Source: a virus. From it: 24,010 nucleotides of DNA. The translations under genes and the position numbers were made by a program. Shown piece after piece: positions 1-6,990 of the stretch. The stretch spans positions 1 through 24,010 of IMG/VR virus record IMGVR_UViG_3300021135_000043; one strand, written 5' to 3'. A model generated the notes under the pieces. That model was not told where the DNA came from, ran no database searches, and worked only from the letters and a program-made list of their open reading frames with translations. The stretch's first letter is position 1; each line of letters starts with the position of its first letter.

Positions 1-191
1 CCTTCTTGATGCAAAATCCTTTGAAGAAAAAAGGATGATGAGAGGGAAAGTGCAACGACTAATAGGTGAGGAAAATGCATCCAATAAACCTAACACGAGC
101 GCGCAACATCCAGAAATGGATGAAGATATAGTCTGAACTATATAGAAATATATAGATACTAAGGATAAAGAGCCTTAGTGATAACAAAATG
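1..191 (+). other. Group I intron, 3' half of catalytic core
   Basis: The sequence carries the conserved 3' landmarks of a group I self-splicing intron. GACTA at 57-61 (in an R-like context) can pair with TAGTC at 129-133 inside AAGATATAGTCTGA, the classic S element, forming P7. Between them is a perfect P8-like hairpin, CATCCA-GAAA-TGGATG (107-122). Behind S come two more perfect hairpins: CTATATA-GAAA-TATATAG (138-155, GNRA loop, P9-like) and ACTAAGG/CCTTAGT (158-179, P9.1/P9.2-like). The extra sequence between the P7 5' strand and P8 suggests a subgroup IA intron. The 5' half lies left of the window. The 3' splice site is not certain; G191 is my best guess because the downstream frame is open from 193 onward. 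Confidence 0.85.
2..136 (+). CDS. Possible C-terminus of an intron-encoded ORF (partial)
   Basis: An open frame enters from the left edge and ends at TGA 134-136, inside the P7 3' strand of the intron. Translation gives 44 residues, rich in charged residues and ending in PEMDEDIV. Intron-encoded endonuclease frames that run on into the catalytic core are known in group I introns, so this may be such a tail. The core structure alone dictates most of this sequence, so the frame may also be open by chance. No catalytic motif is visible in the part present. Confidence 0.25.
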   Translation, partial: LLDAKSFEEKRMMRGKVQRLIGEENASNKPNTSAQHPEMDEDIV

Positions 192-516
192 ACACTGTCC
201 AACATTAAACTCACAAAGAGCCGTGAACTGGCTTTTTATGATGGAGGCAATATTTTCTTATGCAGAACATCATATGAAAGATATAATTTTAGGAGAAAAG
301 ACTATATTTGAAATGGTTCTAAATAACTATAAAGATCAATTTCCTAAAAGTAGTGATGCAAAATTTCTTAGTGAATATCTAATTGCATATTATCAAGAAA
401 GATGTAAGTTAATGAAAAGAGATATTGACAATGGAGATAAAATAAGTTCTCACTTGATAGATAAAGATAATTCATATTCGTTTGAATATAAAGGAAAAAG
501 TCTATTTAAAAATTAG
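192..516 (+). CDS. 3' exon of an intron-interrupted gene, product unknown
   Basis: The frame is open from 193 (just after a TGA at 190-192) to TAG at 514-516. It would encode the last ~107 residues of a protein whose 5' exon lies left of the intron. The only start-like codon near the beginning is a GTG at 223 with no leader signal, so reading it as a spliced exon is more convincing than an independent 97-residue gene. The visible part is mostly helical and charged (for example AEHHMKDIILGEK near the start, YYQERCKLMKRDI in the middle) and ends in a Lys-rich tail. I do not recognise the family. Phage group I introns usually sit in conserved replication, nucleotide-metabolism or packaging genes, so this is probably an essential protein, but that is inference. 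Confidence 0.6.
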
Positions 517-573
517 TTTGTGTTGTTGATTGATTAATGTGTGAAAAAATAGTTAGACTAATAAATAGAAATA

Positions 574-605
574 TTTGTTAGTTTGGCTATTTTTGTTTAT
601 TTTTG
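574..605 (+). promoter_or_regulatory. Bacteroidetes-type promoter for GIY-YIG gene
   Basis: TTTG at 574-577, exactly 20 bases, then TATTTTTG at 598-605. This matches the Bacteroidetes primary-sigma consensus (TTTG at -33, TAnnTTTG at -7). The start ATG is at 611, so the mRNA would be leaderless or nearly so. It also rules out the earlier in-frame TTG at 575, which lies within the -33 box. Confidence 0.75.
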
Positions 606-610
606 TGTTT

Positions 611-1039
611 ATGTGGTATTATAAAGAACAGATAATAGATTGCCTTGAAAAAATTCCTATTAGCGCAATAGGATTTATATATAAAATTACAAAGTTAGAT
701 GATTACAAATTTTATATAGGAAAAAAACAAATATACACAAATCGACGTACAAAAATAACACAAAAAGAAAAATTAGAAACAGGAAATAATCGAAAAAAAT
801 TTAAAATTGTAACTAAAGAATCTGATTGGCTTACTTATAATTCGTCATGTCTTGAACTAAAAAAAGAAATAAAAGAATTAGGAGAAGGGAGATTTATAAA
901 AGAAATTTTAGAATTTTGTTTTGATAAACGAGATTTAAATTATAAAGAAGTGCGATGGCAATTTTTGTTAGAAGTATTAGAAAAAAATACATATAACGGA
1001 AATATATTAAATAGATTTTTTCGTGAAAAAGAAACATAA
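611..1039 (+). CDS. GIY-YIG endonuclease, SegE-like, free-standing homing endonuclease
   Basis: This encodes 142 residues from ATG 611. The N-terminal third carries the GIY-YIG signature as GFIYKI (about residue 21) followed by FYIGKK (about 34-39). Next come the motif SDWLTYNSSC and an EILEFC/NYKE stretch typical of the phage T4 SegE-like branch, in which a short GIY-YIG nuclease acts as a free-standing homing endonuclease that cuts DNA of related phages. It lies directly behind the intron-containing gene and has its own promoter. The longer frame from TTG 575 would add a hydrophobic N-terminus, but that stretch is the promoter itself. Family assignment is by motif; homing activity is inferred from family and context. 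Confidence 0.75.
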   Translation: MWYYKEQIIDCLEKIPISAIGFIYKITKLDDYKFYIGKKQIYTNRRTKITQKEKLETGNNRKKFKIVTKESDWLTYNSSCLELKKEIKELGEGRFIKEILEFCFDKRDLNYKEVRWQFLLEVLEKNTYNGNILNRFFREKET

Positions 1040-1047
1040 TGCAAATA

Positions 1048-1079
1048 TTTGGTAATGTCAATTAAATACCTTATATTTT
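1048..1079 (+). promoter_or_regulatory. Bacteroidetes-type promoter for LAGLIDADG gene
   Basis: TTTG at 1048-1051, 20 bases, TATATTTT at 1072-1079. It matches the consensus TTTG-N20-TAnnTTTG at every fixed position except the last G. The start ATG follows at 1083, three bases after the -7 box, implying a leaderless mRNA. Confidence 0.55.
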
Positions 1080-1082
1080 ATT

Positions 1083-1991
1083 ATGAAACATCAGAAAGGA
1101 AAATATAAAACATACAAAGATATGTTAAAAGAATTACCAAAAATTGGTAAACTACAAATTTTAGAATTTTCCCACAAAAATAAGTGGGGGAATGTGTATC
1201 TCAAATCACAATGTGATTGCGGGAATATTTCAATAACAGATTTCTCATCTTTAAATATAGGAAAAACACTTTCCTGCGGATGTCATCAAAGAGAAAAAGT
1301 TAAGGAAACAGGACTTAAAAATAGAAAATATTGTGTCAATATTGATAGATTAATAGACAACTCAGAAACAGCGTATATTGCTGGATTACTTGGAGCAGAT
1401 GGTTATAAATGTAAAAGTGGAATTGGAATTAGTTTAGTTGAAAGTGATAGTTATTTATTATTAGAGATAATTAACTACCTAGAATTTAATGGTAAATTAA
1501 TGTTTGTTAATAAAAGTAAAATAAACCCAAACTGGCAAGACGCATATAGATTCACTATTTCTGATGCAGACTTCATAAAATTTTTTAACGATAGAGGGAT
1601 TATCACAAATAAAACTTATGCTTATATAATACCAGAAATGTATCAATATAATTCTGATTTTTGGCGTGGAATGATTGATGGGGATGGTTGTTTATTTAAT
1701 TATAAATATAAAACAACAAATAAAAAATATACCTATAAATATGTGGGTATTGGTTTGATAGGAACACTAAATTGTATAGAGAAATTTAAACAATATTGTG
1801 AATTTATATGTAATAAAAAATTAAATATTAAAATTTACAAAAATAAAAAATGCAAAGATATTTATACATTTCATCTAGTTGGTATAAAGGCAGTTCCTGT
1901 GCTAGATTCTTTGTATGGAAATTTAACAAATAATATGTATTTAAAAAGAAAATATGAAAAATATAAAGAAATTACTACAGATCTAAAATGA
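1083..1991 (+). CDS. LAGLIDADG homing endonuclease with N-terminal zinc-binding module
   Basis: This 302-residue protein has two LAGLIDADG motifs in one chain: YIAGLLGADG (98-107) and FWRGMIDGDG (193-202). That is the monomeric, pseudosymmetric form that binds long asymmetric DNA sites and cuts with the acidic residue ending each motif. Before them is a four-Cys module, C44-x-C46 and C65-x-C67 (CDCG and SCGC), of the type often fused to HNH and AP2-type homing endonucleases as a DNA-binding add-on. It is free-standing: no intron core motifs flank it, and it carries its own promoter. It ends seven bases before the next gene. The pairing of the Cys module with a LAGLIDADG body is less usual than with HNH. 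Confidence 0.85.
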   Translation: MKHQKGKYKTYKDMLKELPKIGKLQILEFSHKNKWGNVYLKSQCDCGNISITDFSSLNIGKTLSCGCHQREKVKETGLKNRKYCVNIDRLIDNSETAYIAGLLGADGYKCKSGIGISLVESDSYLLLEIINYLEFNGKLMFVNKSKINPNWQDAYRFTISDADFIKFFNDRGIITNKTYAYIIPEMYQYNSDFWRGMIDGDGCLFNYKYKTTNKKYTYKYVGIGLIGTLNCIEKFKQYCEFICNKKLNIKIYKNKKCKDIYTFHLVGIKAVPVLDSLYGNLTNNMYLKRKYEKYKEITTDLK

Positions 1992-1998
1992 AATAAAT

Positions 1999-2196
1999 AT
2001 GAAACATACAACACAGGAAGAATTAAATAAAATGTCTGATAGAGACATACAAGAAAATTATCATGATAGTGTAGTAACGGCAAATGATTGTTTAAATGGT
2101 AGTCTTTGGCCTAGTGAAGAATGTGATATTTTTGAAAAAGAATTAAAAAAAAGAAAATTAAAAAAACTCCCCTGGTTAAACGGTACAATAGATTAA
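1999..2196 (+). CDS. Small charged protein, unknown
   Basis: This encodes 65 residues starting MKHTTQEELNKMSDRDI, with a Lys/Glu-rich helix (FEKELKKRKLKK) and a short LPWLNG tail. I recognise no domain. It starts seven bases after the LAGLIDADG stop and ends one base before the next small gene, so it belongs to the run of small plus-strand genes up to 2881. Its ATG is preceded by A/T-rich sequence with no Shine-Dalgarno, as elsewhere in the window. Confidence 0.55.
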   Translation: MKHTTQEELNKMSDRDIQENYHDSVVTANDCLNGSLWPSEECDIFEKELKKRKLKKLPWLNGTID

Positions 2197-2197
2197 T

Positions 2198-2338
2198 ATG
2201 AAACAAGATAATGCAATGGAAGAAGCATTTAGAAATAAACCATGTAGTTGTTGCAAAACTAAAAAATTTTGGTTTTGGCGCAAAATATGTCATAAATGCT
2301 ATTTAATTTTGTTTGAAAGATTTAAACAATCTATATGA
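2198..2338 (+). CDS. 46-residue zinc-ribbon-like protein
   Basis: A small gene, ATG 2198 to TGA 2336-2338, encoding 46 residues. It contains CSCCKTKK followed about 16 residues later by CHKC, a four-Cys arrangement that could bind one zinc ion, with a Trp/Phe-rich, basic stretch (KKFWFWRK) between. Its stop overlaps the next start as ATGA (2335-2338), the usual sign of translational coupling, which supports it as a real gene despite its size. Function unknown; a nucleic-acid-binding or protein-binding ribbon is a guess. Confidence 0.55.
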   Translation: MKQDNAMEEAFRNKPCSCCKTKKFWFWRKICHKCYLILFERFKQSI

Positions 2339-2652
2339 AAATTAGAAAACCAAAATGGCATTTTAATATTTATAAATCAAAATGTTGGACTTGGAAACCA
2401 GGATTTTATTATTTAAATGAATTACTTTGGAAAGATAAATACAATACTCCAAGAACTGAAAGAGAACCACATTTTACATTTTGGTGGGGATATTGGACTT
2501 TTGAATTTAAACAAGGAGATGATCAAGAATGGGAACAATATTTGTGGATTACAAAATATTGTGAAAATAATTTTGAAAAGGCAAAAGAAACTTGGGGATG
2601 GATAGATCATAAAACCAGATTATCAACTTGGAAAGATGAATATTATGTATGA
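2335..2652 (+). CDS. Conserved-looking Trp-rich phage protein, unknown
   Basis: This 105-residue protein is unusually rich in Trp and Tyr, with the segments LLWKDKYNTPRTEREP, FWWGYWTFEF and EQYLWITKYC. The pattern WKDK-(Y/F)-x-(T/S)PR-x-E-x-x-P followed by a Trp-rich sheet is familiar from hypothetical proteins of other phages, but I know no function for it. It overlaps the zinc-ribbon gene upstream by four bases (ATGA) and the next gene by a few codons, so it is co-translated in an operon. Confidence 0.65.
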   Translation: MKIRKPKWHFNIYKSKCWTWKPGFYYLNELLWKDKYNTPRTEREPHFTFWWGYWTFEFKQGDDQEWEQYLWITKYCENNFEKAKETWGWIDHKTRLSTWKDEYYV

Positions 2653-2881
2653 TAAATTAACAATATTTGTAAAAAGACTAGAAAAAATAGGAATTAAAAC
2701 AACTTATTTTGCAAATTTTCCTTGGTTATATTTAGATACTGTAAATGGAAAGAAGGTTCTAGAAAAATTTGAAGCTAATCATGGATTTACAATTGCGTTT
2801 TTACCAATAAAATCTGGGCAAGAAATGCGATTTACAGATATAGGGGAAATATTTAAATTAATAAGAAAGTATGCAAAATAA
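2645..2881 (+). CDS. Small phage protein, unknown
   Basis: About 78 residues starting MYDKLTIFVKRL. An ATG three codons upstream (2636) is also in frame; I prefer 2645 because it overlaps the preceding gene by 8 rather than 17 bases. The protein has an N-terminal helix, then a short mixed sheet region with the phrases NGKKVLEKFEANHGF and FTDIGEIFKLIRKY. No known domain. It overlaps the start of the nuclease gene (ATG 2871) and is part of that operon. Confidence 0.6.
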   Translation: MYDKLTIFVKRLEKIGIKTTYFANFPWLYLDTVNGKKVLEKFEANHGFTIAFLPIKSGQEMRFTDIGEIFKLIRKYAK

Positions 2882-4022
2882 AAATTACAGGGAGAATGGT
2901 GGGCGAGATGGGTTGCATTTAAGTCAAAGTTCTATTAAGCATTGGAAAAATATTTCGCCAATGCAATGGAAAAAGAAATATATAGATAGAACAGAACCTG
3001 AAGATGAAAATCCTGCATTTTTATTAGGTGATCTTTTAGATACGTTAATTTCTCAACCACATTTATTAGAATCTAGATATTTTATAGCTAATTTTGAGAA
3101 ATTACCTAGTGAAACTGAATGCAAAATTATTGAATGCGTTTATCGAGAAATTAAAAAAGTGAATGAAGAAATTGATTGGTTGGCAGAATCTTTACCAGAA
3201 GTAAAAGATAAATTAATTTTTAATTTAGGTGATCATAGAGATTTAATTTTGTATTGTTGTAATTCTGAAAAGTGGCAATCTACTTGGAAAGACGATACTA
3301 GAGTAAATAAAATTATTGAAAAGGGTACAGATTATTTTGATATTTTGGCAGAGGCTAATGATAGAAAAATAATTAGTTCTCATTTAAATATGCAGGCTTT
3401 AGAATTGGTAGAAATATTAAAGAAAAATAAATGGACAAAAGATTATCTTGTAGAATCTGAAGGAAATGAGTTGCATTTTCAATTAGAAATTTTTGCAGAG
3501 TATGATTACTGTATAGATTCAATAGATACAGTATTATCCGAACACAGAAAAATCCCCATTAAAGGCGCAATTGACATACTTAGAATAAACCACAAAGAAA
3601 AAACTATTCAAATAGTAGATGTAAAGAAAGCATTTTCTAGTCATCAATTTATTGAGAATGTAAGAAAATTTGGGTATATAGAGCAATTATCTTTTTATAA
3701 GTACCTTTTAAAATTTTGGGTAAAGGAAAATCCACAATTTAAAGACTATATAATAATTTCACCAATTAATATTGTAATAGATATAGCTGATAAAATTCCT
3801 TATTGTTATTCGTATACCGACTTAGATTTCGCAATCGCACAATATGGAAATAAAGATATATTACATAAAATTTTTAATTATGAATTAGTTCCAATTAAAA
3901 TAAAAAAAGGTTGGGAGCAATTATTACAAGATATTTGTTGGCACTATGTTACAAATAATTGGGCTGCCCCAAGAACAATGTTAGAAAATGGTATAATCAC
4001 ATTAAATTTAATAAATGACTAA
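2871..4022 (+). CDS. PD-(D/E)XK nuclease, RecB/exonuclease-like
   Basis: This 383-residue protein carries the core of a PD-(D/E)XK nuclease. The signature is KGAIDILR (D235) followed by IVDVKKA (D250-x-K252), the Asp...Asp-x-Lys pair that holds the catalytic metal. Upstream are LHLSQSSIKHWKNISP (16-30), like the entry helix of RecB-type and RecE-like phage nucleases, and FLLGDLLDTLI (50-60), the site of the usual G-x-x-x-H motif, in which the His appears to be missing. After the core, the phrase FGYIEQLSFYKYLL matches the conserved 'QL..Y..l' helix (motif IV) of RecB-like nucleases. It is probably an exonuclease for phage recombination or DNA processing, and recA lies about 3 kb downstream on the same strand. 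The exact substrate is not visible. Confidence 0.75.
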   Translation: MQNKNYRENGGRDGLHLSQSSIKHWKNISPMQWKKKYIDRTEPEDENPAFLLGDLLDTLISQPHLLESRYFIANFEKLPSETECKIIECVYREIKKVNEEIDWLAESLPEVKDKLIFNLGDHRDLILYCCNSEKWQSTWKDDTRVNKIIEKGTDYFDILAEANDRKIISSHLNMQALELVEILKKNKWTKDYLVESEGNELHFQLEIFAEYDYCIDSIDTVLSEHRKIPIKGAIDILRINHKEKTIQIVDVKKAFSSHQFIENVRKFGYIEQLSFYKYLLKFWVKENPQFKDYIIISPINIVIDIADKIPYCYSYTDLDFAIAQYGNKDILHKIFNYELVPIKIKKGWEQLLQDICWHYVTNNWAAPRTMLENGIITLNLIND

Positions 4023-4024
4023 AA

Positions 4025-4897
4025 ATGAGAGTTGTTAGATGTTATCACGATCCTATTTCTAATAAAATGATGGAAGAAGTGATTGAAATGACACATGAAG
4101 AATTTATTACAAATGCACAAATTAAGTTAAAAAATACTTTAGAAAAGAGTATTTTAAATTTAAGTAATGCAAATTATCAAAAAAGACTACAAACAATGAC
4201 AGTAACAGACACAGCTAAAGAGATAATAAAACAAGAATATAAAACACCAGAATCAATTTATAACGGGCCGTACACTAAGACGGCTCTTTTCTTGTTACCT
4301 ATGTTAGAGTTGACCTTGCGCAACGAAAAAATAAAAAAATATTTAGTAAATGCATATTTAGACGATATAGCTTACGAACACGATTATACTCGACCAATAT
4401 TTCTTTTACTTAAAGTAAAAAGTTTTGCAGAACCTGAATATAAAGAATTATTTAAATTTATAACTACTTTGCCAAGTTTTAGAATAGATTATGACTTGGG
4501 TACACAAGAATTTATAGATCCACAAAATAATTGGCCAACTAAATATAATTTAGTAATGATGGTTTATGAAACCCCTGAAAAATGGAAAGACGACTATTAC
4601 CATTTTAAAGCAGGCAGATACTCAAGATTTTCTTCAGAATATAAATTAAAATTTCCTAAAGAAACTTTAGATAAAGACAATAAACGAGTAGAAAGTCTTG
4701 TTTATGGTGTTATTCATAAAACTGCTTATCGTAAAGATCAGGTTGCAAAACATTTTTGTGTAAAAAACGACAAGGGTACAATAAAAGATCTGCAAGAATA
4801 CGAAAAAAATAGAAAAGAAATGGACGGCTGGGCAGAAATTTGGGAATGCGCAGATAAGAAACACGAATATTATAACTATTGTGAAGAAGTAAAATAA
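4025..4897 (+). CDS. Conserved-looking phage protein, unknown
   Basis: This 290-residue protein starts two bases after the nuclease stop, so it is likely co-transcribed and co-translated with it. It has no signal peptide or membrane segment. Landmarks are an N-terminal helix bearing an Asn-rich patch (LSNANYQKR), a hydrophobic helix ALFLLPMLELTLR (about 86-98) and the motif HFKAGRYSRFSSEYK (about 194-208), followed by a basic region and an acidic, Tyr-rich end. The AGRYS motif looks conserved in character (Gly, Arg and aromatic residues in a loop), but I cannot name the family. Position next to a nuclease and before recA suggests a replication or recombination role, as inference only. Confidence 0.6.
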   Translation: MRVVRCYHDPISNKMMEEVIEMTHEEFITNAQIKLKNTLEKSILNLSNANYQKRLQTMTVTDTAKEIIKQEYKTPESIYNGPYTKTALFLLPMLELTLRNEKIKKYLVNAYLDDIAYEHDYTRPIFLLLKVKSFAEPEYKELFKFITTLPSFRIDYDLGTQEFIDPQNNWPTKYNLVMMVYETPEKWKDDYYHFKAGRYSRFSSEYKLKFPKETLDKDNKRVESLVYGVIHKTAYRKDQVAKHFCVKNDKGTIKDLQEYEKNRKEMDGWAEIWECADKKHEYYNYCEEVK

Positions 4898-4903
4898 AAA
4901 TAT

Positions 4904-4978
4904 ATGAATCCAGATGCATTAATGTCATGGAAATATCATAAAAAAACAACTAATAAATCAAATGGCACAAAAAAGTAA
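4904..4978 (+). CDS. Possible 24-residue peptide, doubtful
   Basis: ATG 4904 opens a 24-codon frame starting MNPDALMSWKYHKKTT and ending at TAA 4976-4978. It overlaps the first 17 bases of the next gene, which starts at 4962. It begins six bases after the preceding stop, in the position an operon gene would occupy, and resembles short basic peptides found between phage genes. It may equally be chance in A-rich sequence. Confidence 0.25.
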   Translation: MNPDALMSWKYHKKTTNKSNGTKK

Positions 4979-5528
4979 ACCAAAAGAAGAATCTTCACAG
5001 GCAAGACAACTGTTAAATTTAGGGGGTAAAGAAATTGCATCTCTACAAGGTGTAAGACTCTTTAGTTACGCAGGAAATATCTACAATGATAAGTTAACAA
5101 CTATGGATGATCATCAACAACATGTTAATAGAATACTGAATAATTCTTCAATAACTTTAGAAGGTATTTTAAATCCTCATTTTGATATTGTGTATGATGA
5201 GATAAGAAGAGAGTATTTTATTAAACCAAAAGATTCTAAAGAAGATGTTATGCCTAAAAATATAGAAATTTTAGTTATATTAGATGCCGAAACAAAAGAA
5301 ATTTTAAAAGGCAAAGAAGAATTAGAAAAACACAATTTATTGGGTGTAAGAAAACTTAATAATAAAGAAGAATGTATTGTTAATATAGAAGAATTAGTTG
5401 ATTATTATACAATGGAAGAAATAAATAGAGGTTATATGAAATTTGATTTAGAAAAGAATGCAGATATATATAAAACTATTTATAACAAACATTTAAATAA
5501 TTTAATGCGTTTTAAAGCTGAAAATTAA
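4962..5528 (+). CDS. Unknown phage protein
   Basis: This 188-residue soluble protein has a Ser/Lys/Glu-rich, probably disordered N-terminus (about residues 1-18) and then a mixed alpha/beta body. Visible phrases are LLNLGGKEIASLQGVRLFSYAGN and ILVILDAETKEILKG, the latter a possible beta-hairpin in the middle of the protein. There are no catalytic motifs I recognise. It lies between two other unknown genes with small gaps (64 bases before, 11 after), so it belongs to the same transcription unit. Confidence 0.6.
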   Translation: MAQKSKPKEESSQARQLLNLGGKEIASLQGVRLFSYAGNIYNDKLTTMDDHQQHVNRILNNSSITLEGILNPHFDIVYDEIRREYFIKPKDSKEDVMPKNIEILVILDAETKEILKGKEELEKHNLLGVRKLNNKEECIVNIEELVDYYTMEEINRGYMKFDLEKNADIYKTIYNKHLNNLMRFKAEN

Positions 5529-5539
5529 ATAATTAAGAT

Positions 5540-6373
5540 ATGTCAGATAAAAAGAAAGGAGTAATTTTTTATGATGTGCAGTTGATACGAAATTTTAGGT
5601 ATCCAAAGGCAATGTTAGAAAGAGGTGATGAACAAAACGATGCCTATTACAAAGCACATAATGATATATATAAAGATATTCACGAAATAACTACAAATAA
5701 ATTTGAAGAAGTAGATACACATAAATTCTTTAAAACTGAAGTAAAACAAGATTGTGGTTGGAAATTAAGAAATAATTCTGAAAATAAGAATCAAGTAAAT
5801 TTAGAAGAAATAATTTCACATTTTGCTTGCGCAGATTTTGAGAAAAAATATGGAATTTTAAATATAGAAGAAAATCCTGATTTATTTGAATTCCAAGCAG
5901 AAGATCAAGAAAAAGAATTAGAAGAATGTTGGTATTTAAAAGAAACTCTTGAAAAAGAACTTTCTAAAATAAAGGCAAATTATCGTGCAAAACTAAAAAA
6001 GTTTGAAAGAAAAGATTTAGAAGTACCACGATATAGAAGAGGTACACCTGATTCTAGACCACATGCTGCAAGATTAACAGGTATTTATGATACTATAAGG
6101 CAACACAGTTCAAGTACACCACGTATAACTTGGAATGCTTTTGGAAGTACAGCGAGTAGTAGTCCAACAAGTAATACAAATGAAGCCCAACAAATAGTCC
6201 CACCAAGACCATTAGTAACAGGTACTGCGGGTAGTGGTCCGGAGTTTATAATAGAAGATTTAGGGGGTTCCCCAATAAGAGTAGAGGAAACTTTCAGAGC
6301 AAATAGTGAAGAAATACTTAGAGAAGCTGTAGAAAATAGATTAAGAGAAGAAATGGATGAAGATTTATTTTAA
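5540..6373 (+). CDS. Unknown protein with coiled coil and disordered Ser/Thr-rich linker
   Basis: This encodes 277 residues. The N-terminal part (about 1-120) is globular and acidic. Residues about 125-165 (EKELEECWYLKETLEKEL onward) form a likely coiled coil. Residues about 170-240 are rich in Ser, Thr, Pro, Gly and Arg and look disordered (for example SSSTPRITWNAFGSTASSS). The end is a charged amphipathic helix with paired Glu residues (REAVENRLREEMDEDLF). Such a layout suits a scaffold or adaptor rather than an enzyme. It is the last gene before a strong terminator hairpin at 6394-6428. Base composition is less A-rich in the linker than in its neighbours. Confidence 0.6.
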   Translation: MSDKKKGVIFYDVQLIRNFRYPKAMLERGDEQNDAYYKAHNDIYKDIHEITTNKFEEVDTHKFFKTEVKQDCGWKLRNNSENKNQVNLEEIISHFACADFEKKYGILNIEENPDLFEFQAEDQEKELEECWYLKETLEKELSKIKANYRAKLKKFERKDLEVPRYRRGTPDSRPHAARLTGIYDTIRQHSSSTPRITWNAFGSTASSSPTSNTNEAQQIVPPRPLVTGTAGSGPEFIIEDLGGSPIRVEETFRANSEEILREAVENRLREEMDEDLF

Positions 6374-6393
6374 TAATGGATGATTGATGTGTT

Positions 6394-6428
6394 ATAATGG
6401 GTAGCAATTAATAACTGCTACCCATTAT
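6394..6428. terminator. Bidirectional terminator between convergent genes
   Basis: A perfect 13-bp inverted repeat, ATAATGGGTAGCA (6394-6406) and TGCTACCCATTAT (6416-6428), with a nine-base loop and a T-rich stretch after it on the + strand. It sits between the end of the + strand gene (6373) and the end of the - strand gene (6432), so it can stop transcription from both sides. Confidence 0.8.
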
Positions 6429-6431
6429 TTA

Positions 6432-6725
6432 TTAGATTTCAGGCTCTATACTTGGTAAATTATTTGTATGTATTTCTGTAAGTGCGTCTTTAAGAATTTT
6501 TTCTATTTGTTTTTTAGAAAGTTCTTTGCCATCCATAGATTCGTACCTGATCTTCATTAACCCAAGGTCCAGTTGCTTAGCTATAAATTTTTCAAAGAAT
6601 GGCAAATAGTTTGATGCTGCCTCAGCCATTTTTACAAATTCATTAAATTCTAAAGCTGTTAGAGTGAATTCAGTAGAAGTGTCATAAATAGGCACCTGTC
6701 GAAAAGTTTTAATATCTTTTTTCAT
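6432..6725 (-). CDS. Small helical protein transcribed against its neighbours, unknown
   Basis: This 97-residue protein starts MKKDIKTFRQVPIYDTS and is mostly helical and Lys/Glu-rich; the middle reads FVKMAEAASNYLPFFEKF. No domain is recognised. It is the only minus-strand gene in the left block. It has its own promoter (6739-6770) and shares a bidirectional terminator with the convergent gene at 5540-6373, so it forms a self-contained single-gene unit. The short leader (about 13 bases from the -7 box to ATG) suggests recognition by host RNA polymerase. Confidence 0.7.
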   Translation of the reverse strand: MKKDIKTFRQVPIYDTSTEFTLTALEFNEFVKMAEAASNYLPFFEKFIAKQLDLGLMKIRYESMDGKELSKKQIEKILKDALTEIHTNNLPSIEPEI

Positions 6726-6738
6726 AAATTAATTTTCA

Positions 6739-6770
6739 CAAAGATAACAATAAAATATGGATAATCCAAA
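6739..6770 (-). promoter_or_regulatory. Bacteroidetes-type promoter for 6725-6432
   Basis: Read on the - strand: TTTG (6770-6767), 20 bases, TATCTTTG (6746-6739), and an ATG at 6725 13 bases later. It is a full match to TTTG-N20-TAnnTTTG. The same -7 box, TATCTTTG, is used in front of recA and the gene at 15239. Confidence 0.8.
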
Positions 6771-6915
6771 AAAAATAGAAAAAAAAGTTTTAGTTTTTCC
6801 TAGTTTTGCAGATATAGACCAATTATCTATAGCAGAACTCACAAAAATTAAAGTAGTTGCAGAAAATTTAGCCGATTACGTGGCACATAAAATAAGGCAA
6901 AAAATCCAGAGATAA
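6757..6915 (+). CDS. 52-residue protein, unknown
   Basis: ATG 6757 to TAA 6913-6915 encodes 52 residues, starting MDNPKKIEKKVLVFPSFADI and ending in a basic helix (VAHKIRQKIQR). The composition resembles real small genes in the window rather than random AT-rich sequence. Its first codons overlap the minus-strand promoter at 6739-6770, so the two divergent units share control DNA. No clear promoter for its own strand was found. Confidence 0.4.
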   Translation: MDNPKKIEKKVLVFPSFADIDQLSIAELTKIKVVAENLADYVAHKIRQKIQR

Positions 6916-6939
6916 TAATAACATAAATATTTTAAAATC

Positions 6940-6971
6940 TTTGGAATAAAGCTAATTTAGTAGTATCTTTG
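6940..6971 (+). promoter_or_regulatory. Bacteroidetes-type promoter for recA
   Basis: TTTG (6940-6943), 20 bases, TATCTTTG (6964-6971), full consensus. The recA start ATG is at 6991, giving a leader of roughly 12-15 bases with no Shine-Dalgarno. No LexA-like palindrome is evident around it. Confidence 0.8.
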
Positions 6972-6990
6972 TATACTAAATTAGATAGAA

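Noticed and set aside
575-610. TTG start at 575 giving a hydrophobic N-terminus to the GIY-YIG protein
   Set aside because: The stretch contains the -33 and -7 boxes of a full-consensus promoter; the ATG at 611 directly follows it.
1083-2010. Shared start sequence ATGAAACAT in the LAGLIDADG gene and the following gene, as a sign of gene-start capture
   Set aside because: Only nine bases match; in such A-rich DNA, MKH-type starts can coincide by chance and no severed remnant was found.
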